A DNA stretch of 64,000 nt from Chitinophaga sp. YR573. GTDB lineage: Bacteria > Bacteroidota > Bacteroidia > Chitinophagales > Chitinophagaceae. Positions 32,662-42,526 of this stretch are shown piece by piece; within the stretch, counting starts at the first letter, position 1, and each line of letters starts with the position of its first letter. The translations under genes and the position numbers were made by a program. The stretch covers positions 4,128,803-4,192,802 of the forward strand of contig NZ_FOJF01000001.1 of the NCBI RefSeq assembly GCF_900110995.1, given 5' to 3'. Under the pieces are notes generated by a model. It had not been told where the DNA came from. It did no database searches and worked only from the letters and a program-made list of their open reading frames with translations.

Positions 32662-33201
32662 ATGGACCAGGACGGCTTTGAACAACTTTACCGGAAATAC
32701 TACCAGTCGCTTTGCTTCTTCGCAAGGAAGTTGCTGAACGATACGCATGTAGCCAAAGAGCTGGTACAGGATGTCTTTCTGAAAAGCTGGCAGAAAAAGG
32801 AGGGGTTGGAAAACGATCCCGACAGAGTACGGGCTTTCCTGTACCAGTCCGTAAAAAATGCATCTCTCAACTACCTGCGCGGTACTACCCGCCGTATCTC
32901 CCTGGAAACACAATGGGCCAGCACACAGGAAGAAATGGACCCGGATATAAGCAATGCAATAATAGAAGCAGAAGTCTATCGCGATATCCTGCATGCCATA
33001 GGCCGGCTACCAGATGAATGCCGGAAAGTAATAGAGCTGAGTATGAGCAGCAGCAAAACATCCGAAGAAATCGCAGAACTGCTGGGTATAAGTGCCAGTA
33101 CTGTACGTAATCAGAAGCGGCGGGGGTTGCAACTGATGCGTCAATTCCTTAATTTTCAAACCTTCCTCGTTTTTCTTTCTATGTTTAAACAACACCCTTA
33201 A
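32662..33201 (+). CDS. ECF RNA polymerase sigma factor (FecI/Bacteroidetes type)
   Basis: A 179-residue sigma-70 family protein. Region 2 is FEQLYRKYYQSLCFFARKLL and VAKELVQDVFLKSWQK. Region 4 is LHAIGRLPDECRKVIELSM, then SSKTSEEIAELLGISASTVRNQ. The open frame begins at 32,449, but region 2 starts right after the ATG at 32,662, so that start is used. It is followed 80 bp later by its FecR-type anti-sigma factor and a SusC/SusD operon, the usual trans-envelope signalling order. Confidence 0.93.
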   Translation: MDQDGFEQLYRKYYQSLCFFARKLLNDTHVAKELVQDVFLKSWQKKEGLENDPDRVRAFLYQSVKNASLNYLRGTTRRISLETQWASTQEEMDPDISNAIIEAEVYRDILHAIGRLPDECRKVIELSMSSSKTSEEIAELLGISASTVRNQKRRGLQLMRQFLNFQTFLVFLSMFKQHP

Positions 33202-33281
33202 AAAAATAATTTGCCTTTGTTTAGACAAAAGCAAAACGACGGTGTATTATTTATAAGAGCGAGGCTGAAAAGCTGTTAACG

Positions 33282-34397
33282 ATGAACGACGAACTTCATA
33301 TAGGAAACCTTATCAGCAAGGAGCTGGCAGGTGAAATCACCGAAGCTGAATGGGCAGAACTGCAGTCCTGGATCGCTGCGCGTTCAGCCAATGCGGAATT
33401 GTTTGACAGGGTTAAAACCGTACTTGAAGAGCCGGAAAACCATCCTTTCAGGGAGTTTGACCCGGAAGAAGGATGGCAAGACCTGATGAAAAGGAGGAGG
33501 AAACCACTCAGGACCATCATAATACGAATAGCCGTGGCAGCATCGCTGCTGGGTGCCGTAGTATGGCTGGGAACACGTCAGCACGAGAACAAAATTACAA
33601 TCAGGAAACAAGGGATCGTTCTGACTGGCCCGCATGGACAAGAAGTCGTAATCAATAACAACGCAGACACCACATTCAGAATCGGCAACGGTAATGCGAA
33701 CGTTCAACCAGGTATGCTCAGCTTCGAAGATAACATCAAGGAAGCCCCTATTGAACAATTCACCTTACGCGTTCCTGTGGAAAACCGCTATCAGCTACGC
33801 CTTCCGGACGGCTCGCAGCTCTGGCTCAATGCCGGCTCTACGGTGCGTTTCCCTAACCGCTTCGCAGCAAATGAAAGAAGGATATCCATTCAGGGGGAGG
33901 CCTACCTTGAAGTCGCTCAGGAATCCGCTCATCCTTTTGTAGTCGAAACGGCAGGTATGAACGTAACTGTTTTGGGTACCGCATTTAACATTCGTGCCTA
34001 TGGGGATGTTAATACAAAAAAGGTATCACTGGTATCCGGAAGTGTAAAAGTCACTACAGATGCAAAAGAGGTAACGCTTAAACCAGGACAGGAAGTTGGC
34101 AGTACATTTCAGGTGGCTACCGCGGATATGGAAGCAACCCTTGCCTGGAAAGACGGTCTGTTCATTTTCAGGGGTGAAAGTCTGCAATCTATTATGGAAG
34201 ACATCGCTCACTGGTACGGTGTGAATGTTGTTTATCAGGGCCAGTTGCCGGCCGATAACAGGCTTAGTGTAAAAACAGAAAGGAATATCCCTTTGAATCA
34301 ACTGTTATCTATGCTATCAGCCACAGGCAGCGCAAGTTTCAAAATAGAGAGGGACAGAGTAATTGTTCTGCCCTATAATGGAGAGATCAGCCAGTAA
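33282..34397 (+). CDS. FecR-family anti-sigma factor
   Basis: A 371-residue inner-membrane protein. The N-terminal cytoplasmic part (LISKELAGEITEAEWAELQS) binds the sigma factor. One transmembrane helix (IIIRIAVAASLLGAVVWLG) is at about residue 83. The periplasmic FecR domain has RLPDGSQLWLNAGSTVRFPN, RRISIQGEAYLEVAQ and FNIRAYGDVNTKKVSL. The C-terminal DUF4974 part reads LQSIMEDIAHWYGVNVVYQG. It is likely controlled by the TonB-dependent receptor that follows. Confidence 0.94.
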   Translation: MNDELHIGNLISKELAGEITEAEWAELQSWIAARSANAELFDRVKTVLEEPENHPFREFDPEEGWQDLMKRRRKPLRTIIIRIAVAASLLGAVVWLGTRQHENKITIRKQGIVLTGPHGQEVVINNNADTTFRIGNGNANVQPGMLSFEDNIKEAPIEQFTLRVPVENRYQLRLPDGSQLWLNAGSTVRFPNRFAANERRISIQGEAYLEVAQESAHPFVVETAGMNVTVLGTAFNIRAYGDVNTKKVSLVSGSVKVTTDAKEVTLKPGQEVGSTFQVATADMEATLAWKDGLFIFRGESLQSIMEDIAHWYGVNVVYQGQLPADNRLSVKTERNIPLNQLLSMLSATGSASFKIERDRVIVLPYNGEISQ

Positions 34398-34424
34398 TTT
34401 AATTAATCTACCAACTATCGCTTA

Positions 34425-37400
34425 ATGATGAAAAATGTTTCAGGCTCCTGCCTAAGGAGCAGGGGGAGGTCATGTCTATTATTTGTATTGTTCACATTCA
34501 TGAGTCTTTCCGCCAGTGCAAGGCAGGGAGGAATAACACTTGATTTGCATAACACCGCAATTACAAAAGTCTTTTCAGCAATCGAAAAACAATCCGGCTA
34601 CGGATTTATTTACAATGAAGGAGCGTTACGTGCTATTACTGTTGATATACAGGTAAAAAACGCACCACTCACAACGGTGATGGAAACCGTATTAAACAAT
34701 CAGCCATTCAGCTATTATATTTCGGGTAAAAATATTGTAATAACACCCCGTCGTAACAACGGTAACACACCACAGGCAGATAGCCTTATAGATATCAGCG
34801 GTCTGGTAATGTCTGCAGATGGAGGAGCCCTGGCTGGCGCTTCCATCAAAGTGAAAAACAGTACGCTCATTACAAATACCAACTCAAAAGGTAGTTTCAC
34901 ATTATCCGGGGTACCACACAATGCTGTGCTGGTAGTAACTTTTCTCGGTTTTGCAGAACAGCAGCATAAGGTAGCTGCTAAAATGGTCATCATGTTACAG
35001 CCGGTAACGGCAGAGTTAAAAGGTGTAACTATCAATAAAGGATATTATACTGAGCAGCGCCAGTTATCCACCGGTGCAGTATCCTCTATCTCTTCTAAAG
35101 AGATCGAGAAACAACCGGTAGGGAATGTAATGCAGGCGCTTGAAGGGCGTATTCCGGGGATGGTGGTAAGCCAGACTTCCGGTGTTCCGGGGGCACGTCT
35201 GAACATCCAGGTTCGTGGCCGTACTAACTTCGATCGTGATATTACTTCAGATCAGGCACTTGTTATTATTGATGGTGTGCCTATGGCGGGCGCTAACACT
35301 TCTATGAATAATATCAGCGGCCCATTCGGTGTAATAACCGGAGAAGGATTGAGCGCATTGGCAGGAATAAATGTAGCCGATATCGAAAGTATAGACGTAT
35401 TAAAGGATGCAGATGCTACTGCTATCTATGGTTCCCGTGGAGCAAACGGAGTGGTGCTGATTACAACCAAAAGGGGAAAGGCAGGGCAGATGAAGATAGA
35501 TGCTAACGTATACTCAGGTATAAGCCGTGTTACCCGTATGGCAACCATGCTGAATACTGAACAGTACCTGGCTATGAGGAATGAGGCATTTGCAAATGAT
35601 AATGTCACTAAAACAAACGCGAACGCTGCTGACTTACTGCTGTTTGATCAGACCCGTTACACCGATTTTGGGAAGATGTTCGCCGGTAGTTCAGCTTCCA
35701 CAACAGATGCACAGGTGAATGTTTCGGGTGGTAATATGACCACGCAATATCGTATGGGTGCAGGATATCATAAAGAAGGTACCGTATGGCCCGGTGATTT
35801 TTCCAGCGACCGCCTCTCGCTCAACTTCAATACCTATACAACATCTGCCAACAAGAAATTCTCAGCTGGGTTATCAGGTGTGTATTCGATGAGCAAGAGC
35901 AATCTTTTAGCGGCAGATTTAGCCAGCGCTATTCTTCTTCCTCCAAATTTTCAGATTTACGATGCAGCAGGAAATCTTGCCTGGAACGAAGGAGGCTACA
36001 ATACCGGACGTGACAATCCAATGTCACAGCTGAAACAAAAATACCTTGCCAACATGAACAATTTCAACGTGAACCTTCTGTTGAATTATAATATTCTGGA
36101 TGGCCTGGTACTCCGTAGTAGTATTGGGTATAACTATACGGCAACAGACGATAAACGTATGACACCAATGGCAGCACAAAACCCTGCAAAGGCCAGCCTG
36201 GCAGGGTTTGCTACTTTTGGTTCCGGCAATTTCAAAAGCTGGATCATAGAACCACAGGCAGAATATACCAGGCAGATATGGAAGGGTAAGTTGACAGCCC
36301 TGGCAGGTGCTACTTTTAACAAGACAGAGAAGATCAGGCTAACAACTACAGGGAATGGTTATTCAAATGATGATCTTATCGGGTCTCTGACCGGAGCTGC
36401 GACCTTCAGCGCTACCAATGCTTTTGAACAATATAACTATCAGGCTTTCTTCGGACGTTTTAACTATAACGTAGCTAATAAGTATATCGTCAACTTTACC
36501 GGACGTCGTGATGGATCCAGCCGTTTTGGCCCTGAATACCGGTTCTCAAACTTTGGTGCAATAGGTGCTGCGTGGTTATTCAGTAATGAGAAATGGGCCA
36601 CGAATATACCTTTCCTTAGTTATGGTAAACTACGCGGTAGCTATGGTATAACAGGTAATGACCAGATCGGTGAATATATGTATCTCGACACCTGGGGCGT
36701 AGGTACATCGTACGGAGATTCTACCACACTGTTGCCTACCAAACTTTTTAATCCGGACCTGCACTGGGAGAAAAGTAAGAAAAAAGAAATCGCACTGGAA
36801 CTGGGTTTCTTCAAAGACAGGCTGATGCTGACTACTTCATTTTATCATAACATCTCTTCCGAACCACTGGTAAGTTATCCTGTAACCCGTACTACCGGTT
36901 TTTCTACTATTTTATCCAACCTTACAGGAGTGGAAGTTGTGAACAGAGGATGGGAGATTACCCTCACATCACGCAACATAGACGGCAAACTCAAATGGAC
37001 AACAGATTTTAATATTACTATTCCAACGAATTATCTGAAGAAATATCCCAACCTGGCAACCTCCAGTTACGCTACCAAATATTCTATTGGCCATTCTCTG
37101 AACCAGGTAATGGCAATGCAGTTCCTTGGTGTAGATCCAACTACTGGCTTGTATGCTGCTAAAGACCAGAATAATGACGGAGCCGGGGGAACACTTGATT
37201 TTGTTCCAGGAAGGAATACCGATCCACGTTATTATGGAGGAGTGAACAATACCTTCAGCTACAAAGGATTTGATCTTAGTTTCTTCTTCCAGTTTACCAA
37301 ACAGTTGGGTACCAGCTGGAAGGGAAATAACCTCTATAATCCACCAGGTATGGCTTACAATGTACCGGCAATGGCATTGGACAGATGGAAGGAGCCGGGA

Positions 37401-37712
37401 CAGGTAACTGATGTGCAGAAATTTACAACTTCAGCTGGTCAGATTACCGGTTTGCAGGGCTTCTATGCTTTCCGCTTCTCGGATGGTGTACTTACAGATG
37501 CATCGTTCCTGCGTTTGAAAAACGTGAATCTCTCTTACAGTCTGCCAGCTTCATGGCTTAACGTAGTTCATGTCCGTTCCTGCCGTCTGTATATGTCGGC
37601 GCAGAACCTGTTCGTAATTACTCCATATAAAGGAGGAGATCCTGAGATCCAGAACTATACAAGAATGGCACCGCTGCGCACAATCACAGGTGGTTTACAA
37701 ATTTCACTCTAA
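34425..37712 (+). CDS. SusC/RagA-family TonB-dependent transporter with N-terminal signalling domain
   Basis: A 1,095-residue outer-membrane receptor. After the signal peptide come a secretin/TonB (STN) domain at about 35-105 (GITLDLHNTAITKVFSAIEK), a carboxypeptidase-like regulatory domain (ISGLVMSADGGALAGASIKV), the plug with VMQALEGRIPGMVV and DADATAIYGSRGANGVVLIT, and a beta-barrel ending GGLQISL. The STN domain fits signalling to the FecR protein just upstream. The transported substrate is unknown. The gene has SusD 10 bp downstream. Confidence 0.95.
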   Translation: MMKNVSGSCLRSRGRSCLLFVLFTFMSLSASARQGGITLDLHNTAITKVFSAIEKQSGYGFIYNEGALRAITVDIQVKNAPLTTVMETVLNNQPFSYYISGKNIVITPRRNNGNTPQADSLIDISGLVMSADGGALAGASIKVKNSTLITNTNSKGSFTLSGVPHNAVLVVTFLGFAEQQHKVAAKMVIMLQPVTAELKGVTINKGYYTEQRQLSTGAVSSISSKEIEKQPVGNVMQALEGRIPGMVVSQTSGVPGARLNIQVRGRTNFDRDITSDQALVIIDGVPMAGANTSMNNISGPFGVITGEGLSALAGINVADIESIDVLKDADATAIYGSRGANGVVLITTKRGKAGQMKIDANVYSGISRVTRMATMLNTEQYLAMRNEAFANDNVTKTNANAADLLLFDQTRYTDFGKMFAGSSASTTDAQVNVSGGNMTTQYRMGAGYHKEGTVWPGDFSSDRLSLNFNTYTTSANKKFSAGLSGVYSMSKSNLLAADLASAILLPPNFQIYDAAGNLAWNEGGYNTGRDNPMSQLKQKYLANMNNFNVNLLLNYNILDGLVLRSSIGYNYTATDDKRMTPMAAQNPAKASLAGFATFGSGNFKSWIIEPQAEYTRQIWKGKLTALAGATFNKTEKIRLTTTGNGYSNDDLIGSLTGAATFSATNAFEQYNYQAFFGRFNYNVANKYIVNFTGRRDGSSRFGPEYRFSNFGAIGAAWLFSNEKWATNIPFLSYGKLRGSYGITGNDQIGEYMYLDTWGVGTSYGDSTTLLPTKLFNPDLHWEKSKKKEIALELGFFKDRLMLTTSFYHNISSEPLVSYPVTRTTGFSTILSNLTGVEVVNRGWEITLTSRNIDGKLKWTTDFNITIPTNYLKKYPNLATSSYATKYSIGHSLNQVMAMQFLGVDPTTGLYAAKDQNNDGAGGTLDFVPGRNTDPRYYGGVNNTFSYKGFDLSFFFQFTKQLGTSWKGNNLYNPPGMAYNVPAMALDRWKEPGQVTDVQKFTTSAGQITGLQGFYAFRFSDGVLTDASFLRLKNVNLSYSLPASWLNVVHVRSCRLYMSAQNLFVITPYKGGDPEIQNYTRMAPLRTITGGLQISL

Positions 37713-37722
37713 TTACTCAACT

Positions 37723-39135
37723 ATGTTTAAGAATCGATATAAAAAAATATTGCTGATCACATGCCTTCTGGCAAGTGGTTGTACGAAATTTGTAGAGGTA
37801 GACAAACCCATTGATACGATTACAGCGGAAGAAGCTTTTGCTACCGAAACTAAAGCCGCTTCTGTAGTACGTGGATTATATAATAATATGGTGAAGACTA
37901 CCAACTACGCTTTTGGTGCTGCGGTGTCGGCTGGTCTGGGTGCCAGTGCAGATGAATTCATCGTATCTTCTACTACCTCTGCCTATGCCGAACTTTACAA
38001 CAACAACATCAATAGTTCCAATACAGCCACTACGAGTTATTACTGGGGAGCTTTTTATAACCTGATTTATGTAGCTAACCAGGTGATAGAAAACGTACCG
38101 AAATCAGCCGGTATCTCAGAAGCAGCTAAAATACAATTCCTGGCAGAAGCACGTTTTGTAAGGGCAGTGAATTACTTCTACCTTATAAATCTGTATGGAG
38201 ATGTGCCTTTGATTTTAGGGACTGATTATGTAACCAATACCAGGACACTCCGTACCCCTATGGTACAGGTATACACGCAGATCGTGGAAGACCTTCAATA
38301 TGCACGTGCCAACCTGGGGGAAAGTTATATGGGTACACAGCGTATCCGTGCCAACAGGTTTACCGCTTCTGCTTTTCTTGCAAGAGTATATCTCTATCAA
38401 AAGAACTGGACGGATGCTGAGTTGATGGCTACAGAAGTTATTGAAGCCCAGGCGGGTGGTACACCGTTGTATCGCCTGGAAACCACACTGAACAATGTTT
38501 TCCTGCTCACCAGTAAAGAGGTAATACTACAGCTGATGAACCCCGGAACAAGTATACCTACATGGGATGGGGCCGCATTTGTTCCCGGAACGGCTACTGC
38601 AGTTCCCAATTATCAGATCACTCCCGGGTTGTATAGCGCTTTCTCCACTGGTGACCTGCGTCTTAGCAACTGGATCAAAAGTGTGAATATCACTACAGCA
38701 GGTGTTACGAAAACGTATAGTTATCCATATAAATATAAAGTGATCAGCGGTACTGCTACTGTCAAAACAGAAGCACTGGTTTTCCTGCGCCTTGCAGAAA
38801 TGTATCTCATTCGTGCGGAAGCAAGGGCTGAAAATACTGATCTGAGCAATGCTATCAGCGATCTGGATGTTATCAGAAGTCGCGCAGGATTGTTAACACC
38901 TACAGATCCGGCGATTACACAATCAGACCTGCTGGATGCTATTGCCCGCGAGAGAAGGCTGGAAATGGTTGCTGAACTCGGCCATCGCTGGCTGGACCTG
39001 AAACGTACAGACAAGGCCAACATCGTACTAAAAGACAAGCCTAACTGGAGTACCAACGACCAGTTATACCCAATACCATTTGCTGACATACAGGCGAACC
39101 CATTGATTAAACAGAATGATGGATACGACTTCTAA
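37723..39135 (+). CDS. RagB/SusD-family surface lipoprotein
   Basis: A 470-residue lipoprotein with signal sequence ending LLASGC. It has the SusD pattern: AEARFVRAVNYFYLINLYGD, LARVYLYQKNWTDAELMA, RLAEMYLIRAEARAE and the C-terminal ERRLEMVAELGHRWLDLKRT. The start is placed at 37,723, ten bases after the SusC stop, since this gives a clean signal peptide. It forms the lid of the SusC transporter. Confidence 0.95.
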   Translation: MFKNRYKKILLITCLLASGCTKFVEVDKPIDTITAEEAFATETKAASVVRGLYNNMVKTTNYAFGAAVSAGLGASADEFIVSSTTSAYAELYNNNINSSNTATTSYYWGAFYNLIYVANQVIENVPKSAGISEAAKIQFLAEARFVRAVNYFYLINLYGDVPLILGTDYVTNTRTLRTPMVQVYTQIVEDLQYARANLGESYMGTQRIRANRFTASAFLARVYLYQKNWTDAELMATEVIEAQAGGTPLYRLETTLNNVFLLTSKEVILQLMNPGTSIPTWDGAAFVPGTATAVPNYQITPGLYSAFSTGDLRLSNWIKSVNITTAGVTKTYSYPYKYKVISGTATVKTEALVFLRLAEMYLIRAEARAENTDLSNAISDLDVIRSRAGLLTPTDPAITQSDLLDAIARERRLEMVAELGHRWLDLKRTDKANIVLKDKPNWSTNDQLYPIPFADIQANPLIKQNDGYDF

Positions 39136-39147
39136 AACTTGATTATT

Positions 39148-40263
39148 ATGAAACGATACTTATTATTAGCCGGAAATATGCTTGTTATGGCGCTGTATAC
39201 CAATGCTCAGGACAGCACAGCCTTTACCATTCATGGAAAAATGAATCCTTCCCGTAACAACGCAGGCATTATGATGATAGCAGGGAGTTATAAACCAGTC
39301 AGAACAACGGTGAAAGATGGAGAGTTCTCTGTTTCCGGATCATTAAAAGAACCGGGGTTTGCAATGATCCGGGTGGGTGATGGAATACCTGCAGATTATA
39401 TCCAGGTATATATTACCGGTGGAAAAACAGTGGAGCTGATTGCCGGCGATTCCATCAAATATGCAAAAGTTAAAGGCAATGAAAAAGCTGTAGAATACCA
39501 TGACCTATATTCTAAACTGATACCTGTGCAGAGCGAAGAGGTTAGCCTGAGGAACCGCTGGATGGCTATCCCGGAGGCTTCCCGCAGGGATGAAGAGGGG
39601 CGTAAAATTTCTGCAAGACGCAGAGAACTGGCTCAAAAACAAAAGGACCTGACCTATACCTTCATCGATAAACATCCAAAGTCAACACTCTCCTTTTACC
39701 TGTTGAAGACGACAGCAGGTATGTTCATCAATTACAGCGAAGTGATGCCGCATTTCCAGAAACTGGATGTAACACTGAGAACATCTGCCGATGGAATGGA
39801 TTTCGAAAAGAAGATCAATGGATCAAGGAATATGCAGGCTGGTACTCCGGTGAAAAACTTCGAATCCACCACTCCGGAAGGAACGAAACTGTCTCTCCGG
39901 GAAGTAATGGATAAAGGTACTTACACCCTGATTGACTTCTGGGCCAGCTGGTGTACACCTTGCCGCGCAGAAAACCCTACCGTTGTAAAAGCATACGAGC
40001 AATTTCACCCAAAAGGGCTGAACATTATAAGTGTATCACTGGATGATAAAGCTGAGAGATGGAAAGCAGCGATCCAAAAAGACGGTATGCCATGGTATCA
40101 TGTATCATCACTGATTGCAGGGTTTAAAGATCCGATAGCGCAGATGTATGGTATCAATGCTATTCCTCAGAATGCCCTGGTGAACTCCAAAGGAGTGATT
40201 GTAGCTGTGAACTTACGTGGAGATGCACTGCTGGATAAACTGGAACAAGTGTTTGCGCAATAG
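39148..40263 (+). CDS. TlpA-like thioredoxin with DUF4369 domain
   Basis: A 371-residue exported protein. The signal peptide (YLLLAGNMLVMALYTNAQ) is followed by a DUF4369 domain (FTIHGKMNPSRNNAGIMMI) and, from about residue 230, a thioredoxin domain with the redox motif FWASWCTPCRAENP and the cis-Pro region NAIPQNALV. It reduces or isomerises disulfides in the periplasm. It follows SusD by 12 bp; such proteins are frequent last genes of FecR-type SusCD loci. The ATG at 39,148 is preferred to a TTG three codons earlier. Confidence 0.92.
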   Translation: MKRYLLLAGNMLVMALYTNAQDSTAFTIHGKMNPSRNNAGIMMIAGSYKPVRTTVKDGEFSVSGSLKEPGFAMIRVGDGIPADYIQVYITGGKTVELIAGDSIKYAKVKGNEKAVEYHDLYSKLIPVQSEEVSLRNRWMAIPEASRRDEEGRKISARRRELAQKQKDLTYTFIDKHPKSTLSFYLLKTTAGMFINYSEVMPHFQKLDVTLRTSADGMDFEKKINGSRNMQAGTPVKNFESTTPEGTKLSLREVMDKGTYTLIDFWASWCTPCRAENPTVVKAYEQFHPKGLNIISVSLDDKAERWKAAIQKDGMPWYHVSSLIAGFKDPIAQMYGINAIPQNALVNSKGVIVAVNLRGDALLDKLEQVFAQ

Positions 40264-40330
40264 TCCTAACCTATCTATCCAACACATACCAACCATCGCA
40301 GGTAGGCTGGAATAGATGCCTACTTAAACA

Positions 40331-40363
40331 AAAGCCTCCCGGTTTAAACCAGGGGGCTTTTTT
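40331..40363. terminator. Bidirectional terminator after the SusCD operon
   Basis: AAAGCCTCCCGGTTT and AAACCAGGGGGCTTT pair at 14 of 15 positions, flanked by A and T runs. It serves the TlpA gene and the convergent phosphodiesterase gene. Confidence 0.85.
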
Positions 40364-40369
40364 ATAGCA

Positions 40370-41206
40370 TTAATTAGTTTTTGCAAAATCCGGATACCTG
40401 TTCAATAAAAAGGTTTTTAACTCTACCAGTTTATTGGTATTAATTAAGTCAACACCACAACTTAATAACTCTTTCCAGACTTTTGTATTTTCAGGGGAAG
40501 CCCACAGCCGTACTATTTTGCCATTTTGATGGGCTATTTGTACATATCTGCAAAGATTTTGTTTTTCTTCTTTTGATAATGTTTCTTCACTATTCCTGCT
40601 CAGTATCCGTCCATACCGGCAACTGGCTATCGGAAACAAATTTGCAGGGTTCTTTTCTTTTGCCATCTGTATTAAGTCTTCATCAATAAAAACATACCGG
40701 CAATCCAGGCTTTTTATAGTCCGGACAGGCTTGTGTCCGGTTATCACAATAGTAACAGCACGTTTGTATAATGTTCCATTTTCATAATAGGATAAGAGGG
40801 ATTCGTAACGGTGTAACAGGTCAGCTAATGCCTGGTAGGTTTTTTCAGGGTCACTTTTTATGTCTATCATTAAAGTAATCCGCGGATAATTCATCCCCAT
40901 ACTATCATTTTTAAAATGATCAGACAAAGGATTAAGATATAATTTATCAAGTGTTCTGGAAGGCTGTAATACAGGTAGCATATGTGCTACCACAAGTTGC
41001 CCTTTCCTCAGGTATACATCTGCCTCTACATAAGTAAACCCATTGTCGAGCGCATCAAACAATGGTCGCTTATGCCAATAGTCATTATGGGCGTAAGCGT
41101 TTGGAAGAAATGTTGTGTTTTGTGATAGTGACGTATGCGGTAATAACAACAGTACCCAAATCGACAATAAGACGAATGGACTCCCGTTCACTTTAAAGGT
41201 GGTCAT
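40370..41206 (-). CDS. Exported glycerophosphodiester phosphodiesterase-like protein
   Basis: A 278-residue protein with a signal peptide (LLSIWVLLLLPHTSLSQN). The N-terminal AHNDYWHKRPLFDALDNG and FTYVEADVYLRKGQLVVAH carry the first catalytic His, the EAD metal site and the second His of the PLC-like TIM-barrel fold. The rest (LMIDIKSDPEKTYQALADLL, IVITGHKPVRTIKSL) fits the AIM6-like branch of the GDPD superfamily. The natural substrate is not known. Confidence 0.82.
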   Translation of the reverse strand: MTTFKVNGSPFVLLSIWVLLLLPHTSLSQNTTFLPNAYAHNDYWHKRPLFDALDNGFTYVEADVYLRKGQLVVAHMLPVLQPSRTLDKLYLNPLSDHFKNDSMGMNYPRITLMIDIKSDPEKTYQALADLLHRYESLLSYYENGTLYKRAVTIVITGHKPVRTIKSLDCRYVFIDEDLIQMAKEKNPANLFPIASCRYGRILSRNSEETLSKEEKQNLCRYVQIAHQNGKIVRLWASPENTKVWKELLSCGVDLINTNKLVELKTFLLNRYPDFAKTN

Positions 41207-41399
41207 TGTAGGTTGTAGGTTTATTTACAGCAAACATAATCTTCGGATCGATATATATAATTTATAACTCATGAAATAATAGTTATGAAAATCTTATCTT
41301 AATGTTAGCACCTTCACTGACAATTTGAGTTGCTATCTTCTTCTTCAAATAATCCTGCTCTAAAAACAGATACTTTATATATTGATAATCAGTATGTTA

Positions 41400-41512
41400 A
41401 TGAATTATGTAGACGTATTGTAGACCCGTTTTTTAAGACAGGTAAATGTTTTGTAGTATGTTGAAACTTGCAGGCTGTCGCACTGCATCACAAATTTGTG
41501 ATGGCAAAAAAA
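41400..41512 (+). repeat. Duplicated ~110-bp upstream element, copy 1
   Basis: The segment from TGAATTATGTAGACGTATTG to GTGATGGCAAAAA is about 75% identical to 50,691-50,800. It contains a TGTAGAC direct repeat with an 11-bp period and the perfect palindrome CATCACAAATTTGTGATG at 41,486-41,503. It ends just before the start of the repeat protein, so it is probably its promoter region. The other part of the 41,207-41,518 gap shows nothing recognised. Confidence 0.7.
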
Positions 41513-41518
41513 ATGAAA

Positions 41519-42478
41519 ATGAAAAAAATAATTAGCCTGTGGTTTTTATTAATGGCGTTAACTACTGTCCTTAAAGCCCAATCCACACCTGTTTTGTTGC
41601 TGGCTTACGATGATTTCTCTGGTAACGGAACTGGTCTCACTTACTGGAAAAACGGGAAAACAATACCACTGACGGATGGTAAAGCAACGGCAGGGGCGTG
41701 TGCGATCACCGTATCAGGCAATGATGAATACGTGGCCGGTTATGAATACAACCCCGCAGGAGAACCTGTTGCTACTTATTGGAAAAACGGGAAAGCTGTC
41801 AGACTCACAGATGGTAAAACATACGGGAAAGCCATTGGCATTAGTGTGTCAGGTTCTGACGTGCATGTAATTGGAAATAACGGCCGGCTGGCTACTTACT
41901 GGAAAAATGGAGCACCCACCTCTATGGGAGAAGATACTAAACTATACGCTATTACAGTAGCCGGCAACGACGTTTATATGGCCGGTTCCCAGGTAAATGA
42001 GGCAGGGGAGTATGTCGCTACCTACTGGAAAAATGGGAAAGCAGTATCCCTCACAGAAGGGAAAAAGAGTGCAGAAGCACAGGCTATTGCTGTATCAGGT
42101 AACGATGTGTATGTATCCGGTTTTGCAATAAATGATGCAGGGAAAGAAGTAGCCATGTACTGGAAAAATAACCAGCCGGTCATACTTCCTGATGGCTGCG
42201 GAGCAAAAGCTATTGCTATAGCCGGTAATGACGTATATGTCGCCGGGTTTGACAGAAATGCTGCAGGTACGAATATTGCCGTTTGCTGGAAGAACGGGAA
42301 AGCAGACCTGCTGACTGATGGGAAAGAAGGTGCCGGTGTAAATGCTATAACTGTGCTTGGAGTCGACGTTTATGTGGCTGGTTATCTGAATGGCATAGCC
42401 ACCTACTGGAAAAATGGAAAGGCAGTGAGCTTAAATAATGATATGCCGGGTAGGATAACAGGTCTGGTGGCAAAGTAA
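41519..42478 (+). CDS. Exported protein of six to seven WKNGK repeats
   Basis: A 319-residue protein with signal peptide MKKIISLWFLLMALTTVLKAQ. Nearly all of the mature part is a repeat of about 36-45 residues built on TYWKNGKAVSLTDGK followed by A.AI.VSGNDVYVAG. Six full copies and one partial are visible. The periodic beta-strands suggest a beta-propeller; ligand and role are unknown. Upstream ATGs at 41,501 and 41,513 are possible, but the start at 41,519 gives the best signal peptide. It follows the duplicated element and ends at a shared terminator. Confidence 0.8.
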   Translation: MKKIISLWFLLMALTTVLKAQSTPVLLLAYDDFSGNGTGLTYWKNGKTIPLTDGKATAGACAITVSGNDEYVAGYEYNPAGEPVATYWKNGKAVRLTDGKTYGKAIGISVSGSDVHVIGNNGRLATYWKNGAPTSMGEDTKLYAITVAGNDVYMAGSQVNEAGEYVATYWKNGKAVSLTEGKKSAEAQAIAVSGNDVYVSGFAINDAGKEVAMYWKNNQPVILPDGCGAKAIAIAGNDVYVAGFDRNAAGTNIAVCWKNGKADLLTDGKEGAGVNAITVLGVDVYVAGYLNGIATYWKNGKAVSLNNDMPGRITGLVAK

Positions 42479-42490
42479 TTAATACTTGTT

Positions 42491-42526
42491 AAAAGAAAGC
42501 CCTGCAAATTCGCCGGGCTTTCTTTT
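42491..42526. terminator. Bidirectional terminator between repeat protein and GH31 gene
   Basis: AAAAGAAAGCCC (42,491-42,502) and GGGCTTTCTTTT (42,515-42,526) form a perfect 12-bp stem. It overlaps the GH31 stop codon and serves both convergent genes. Confidence 0.85.
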
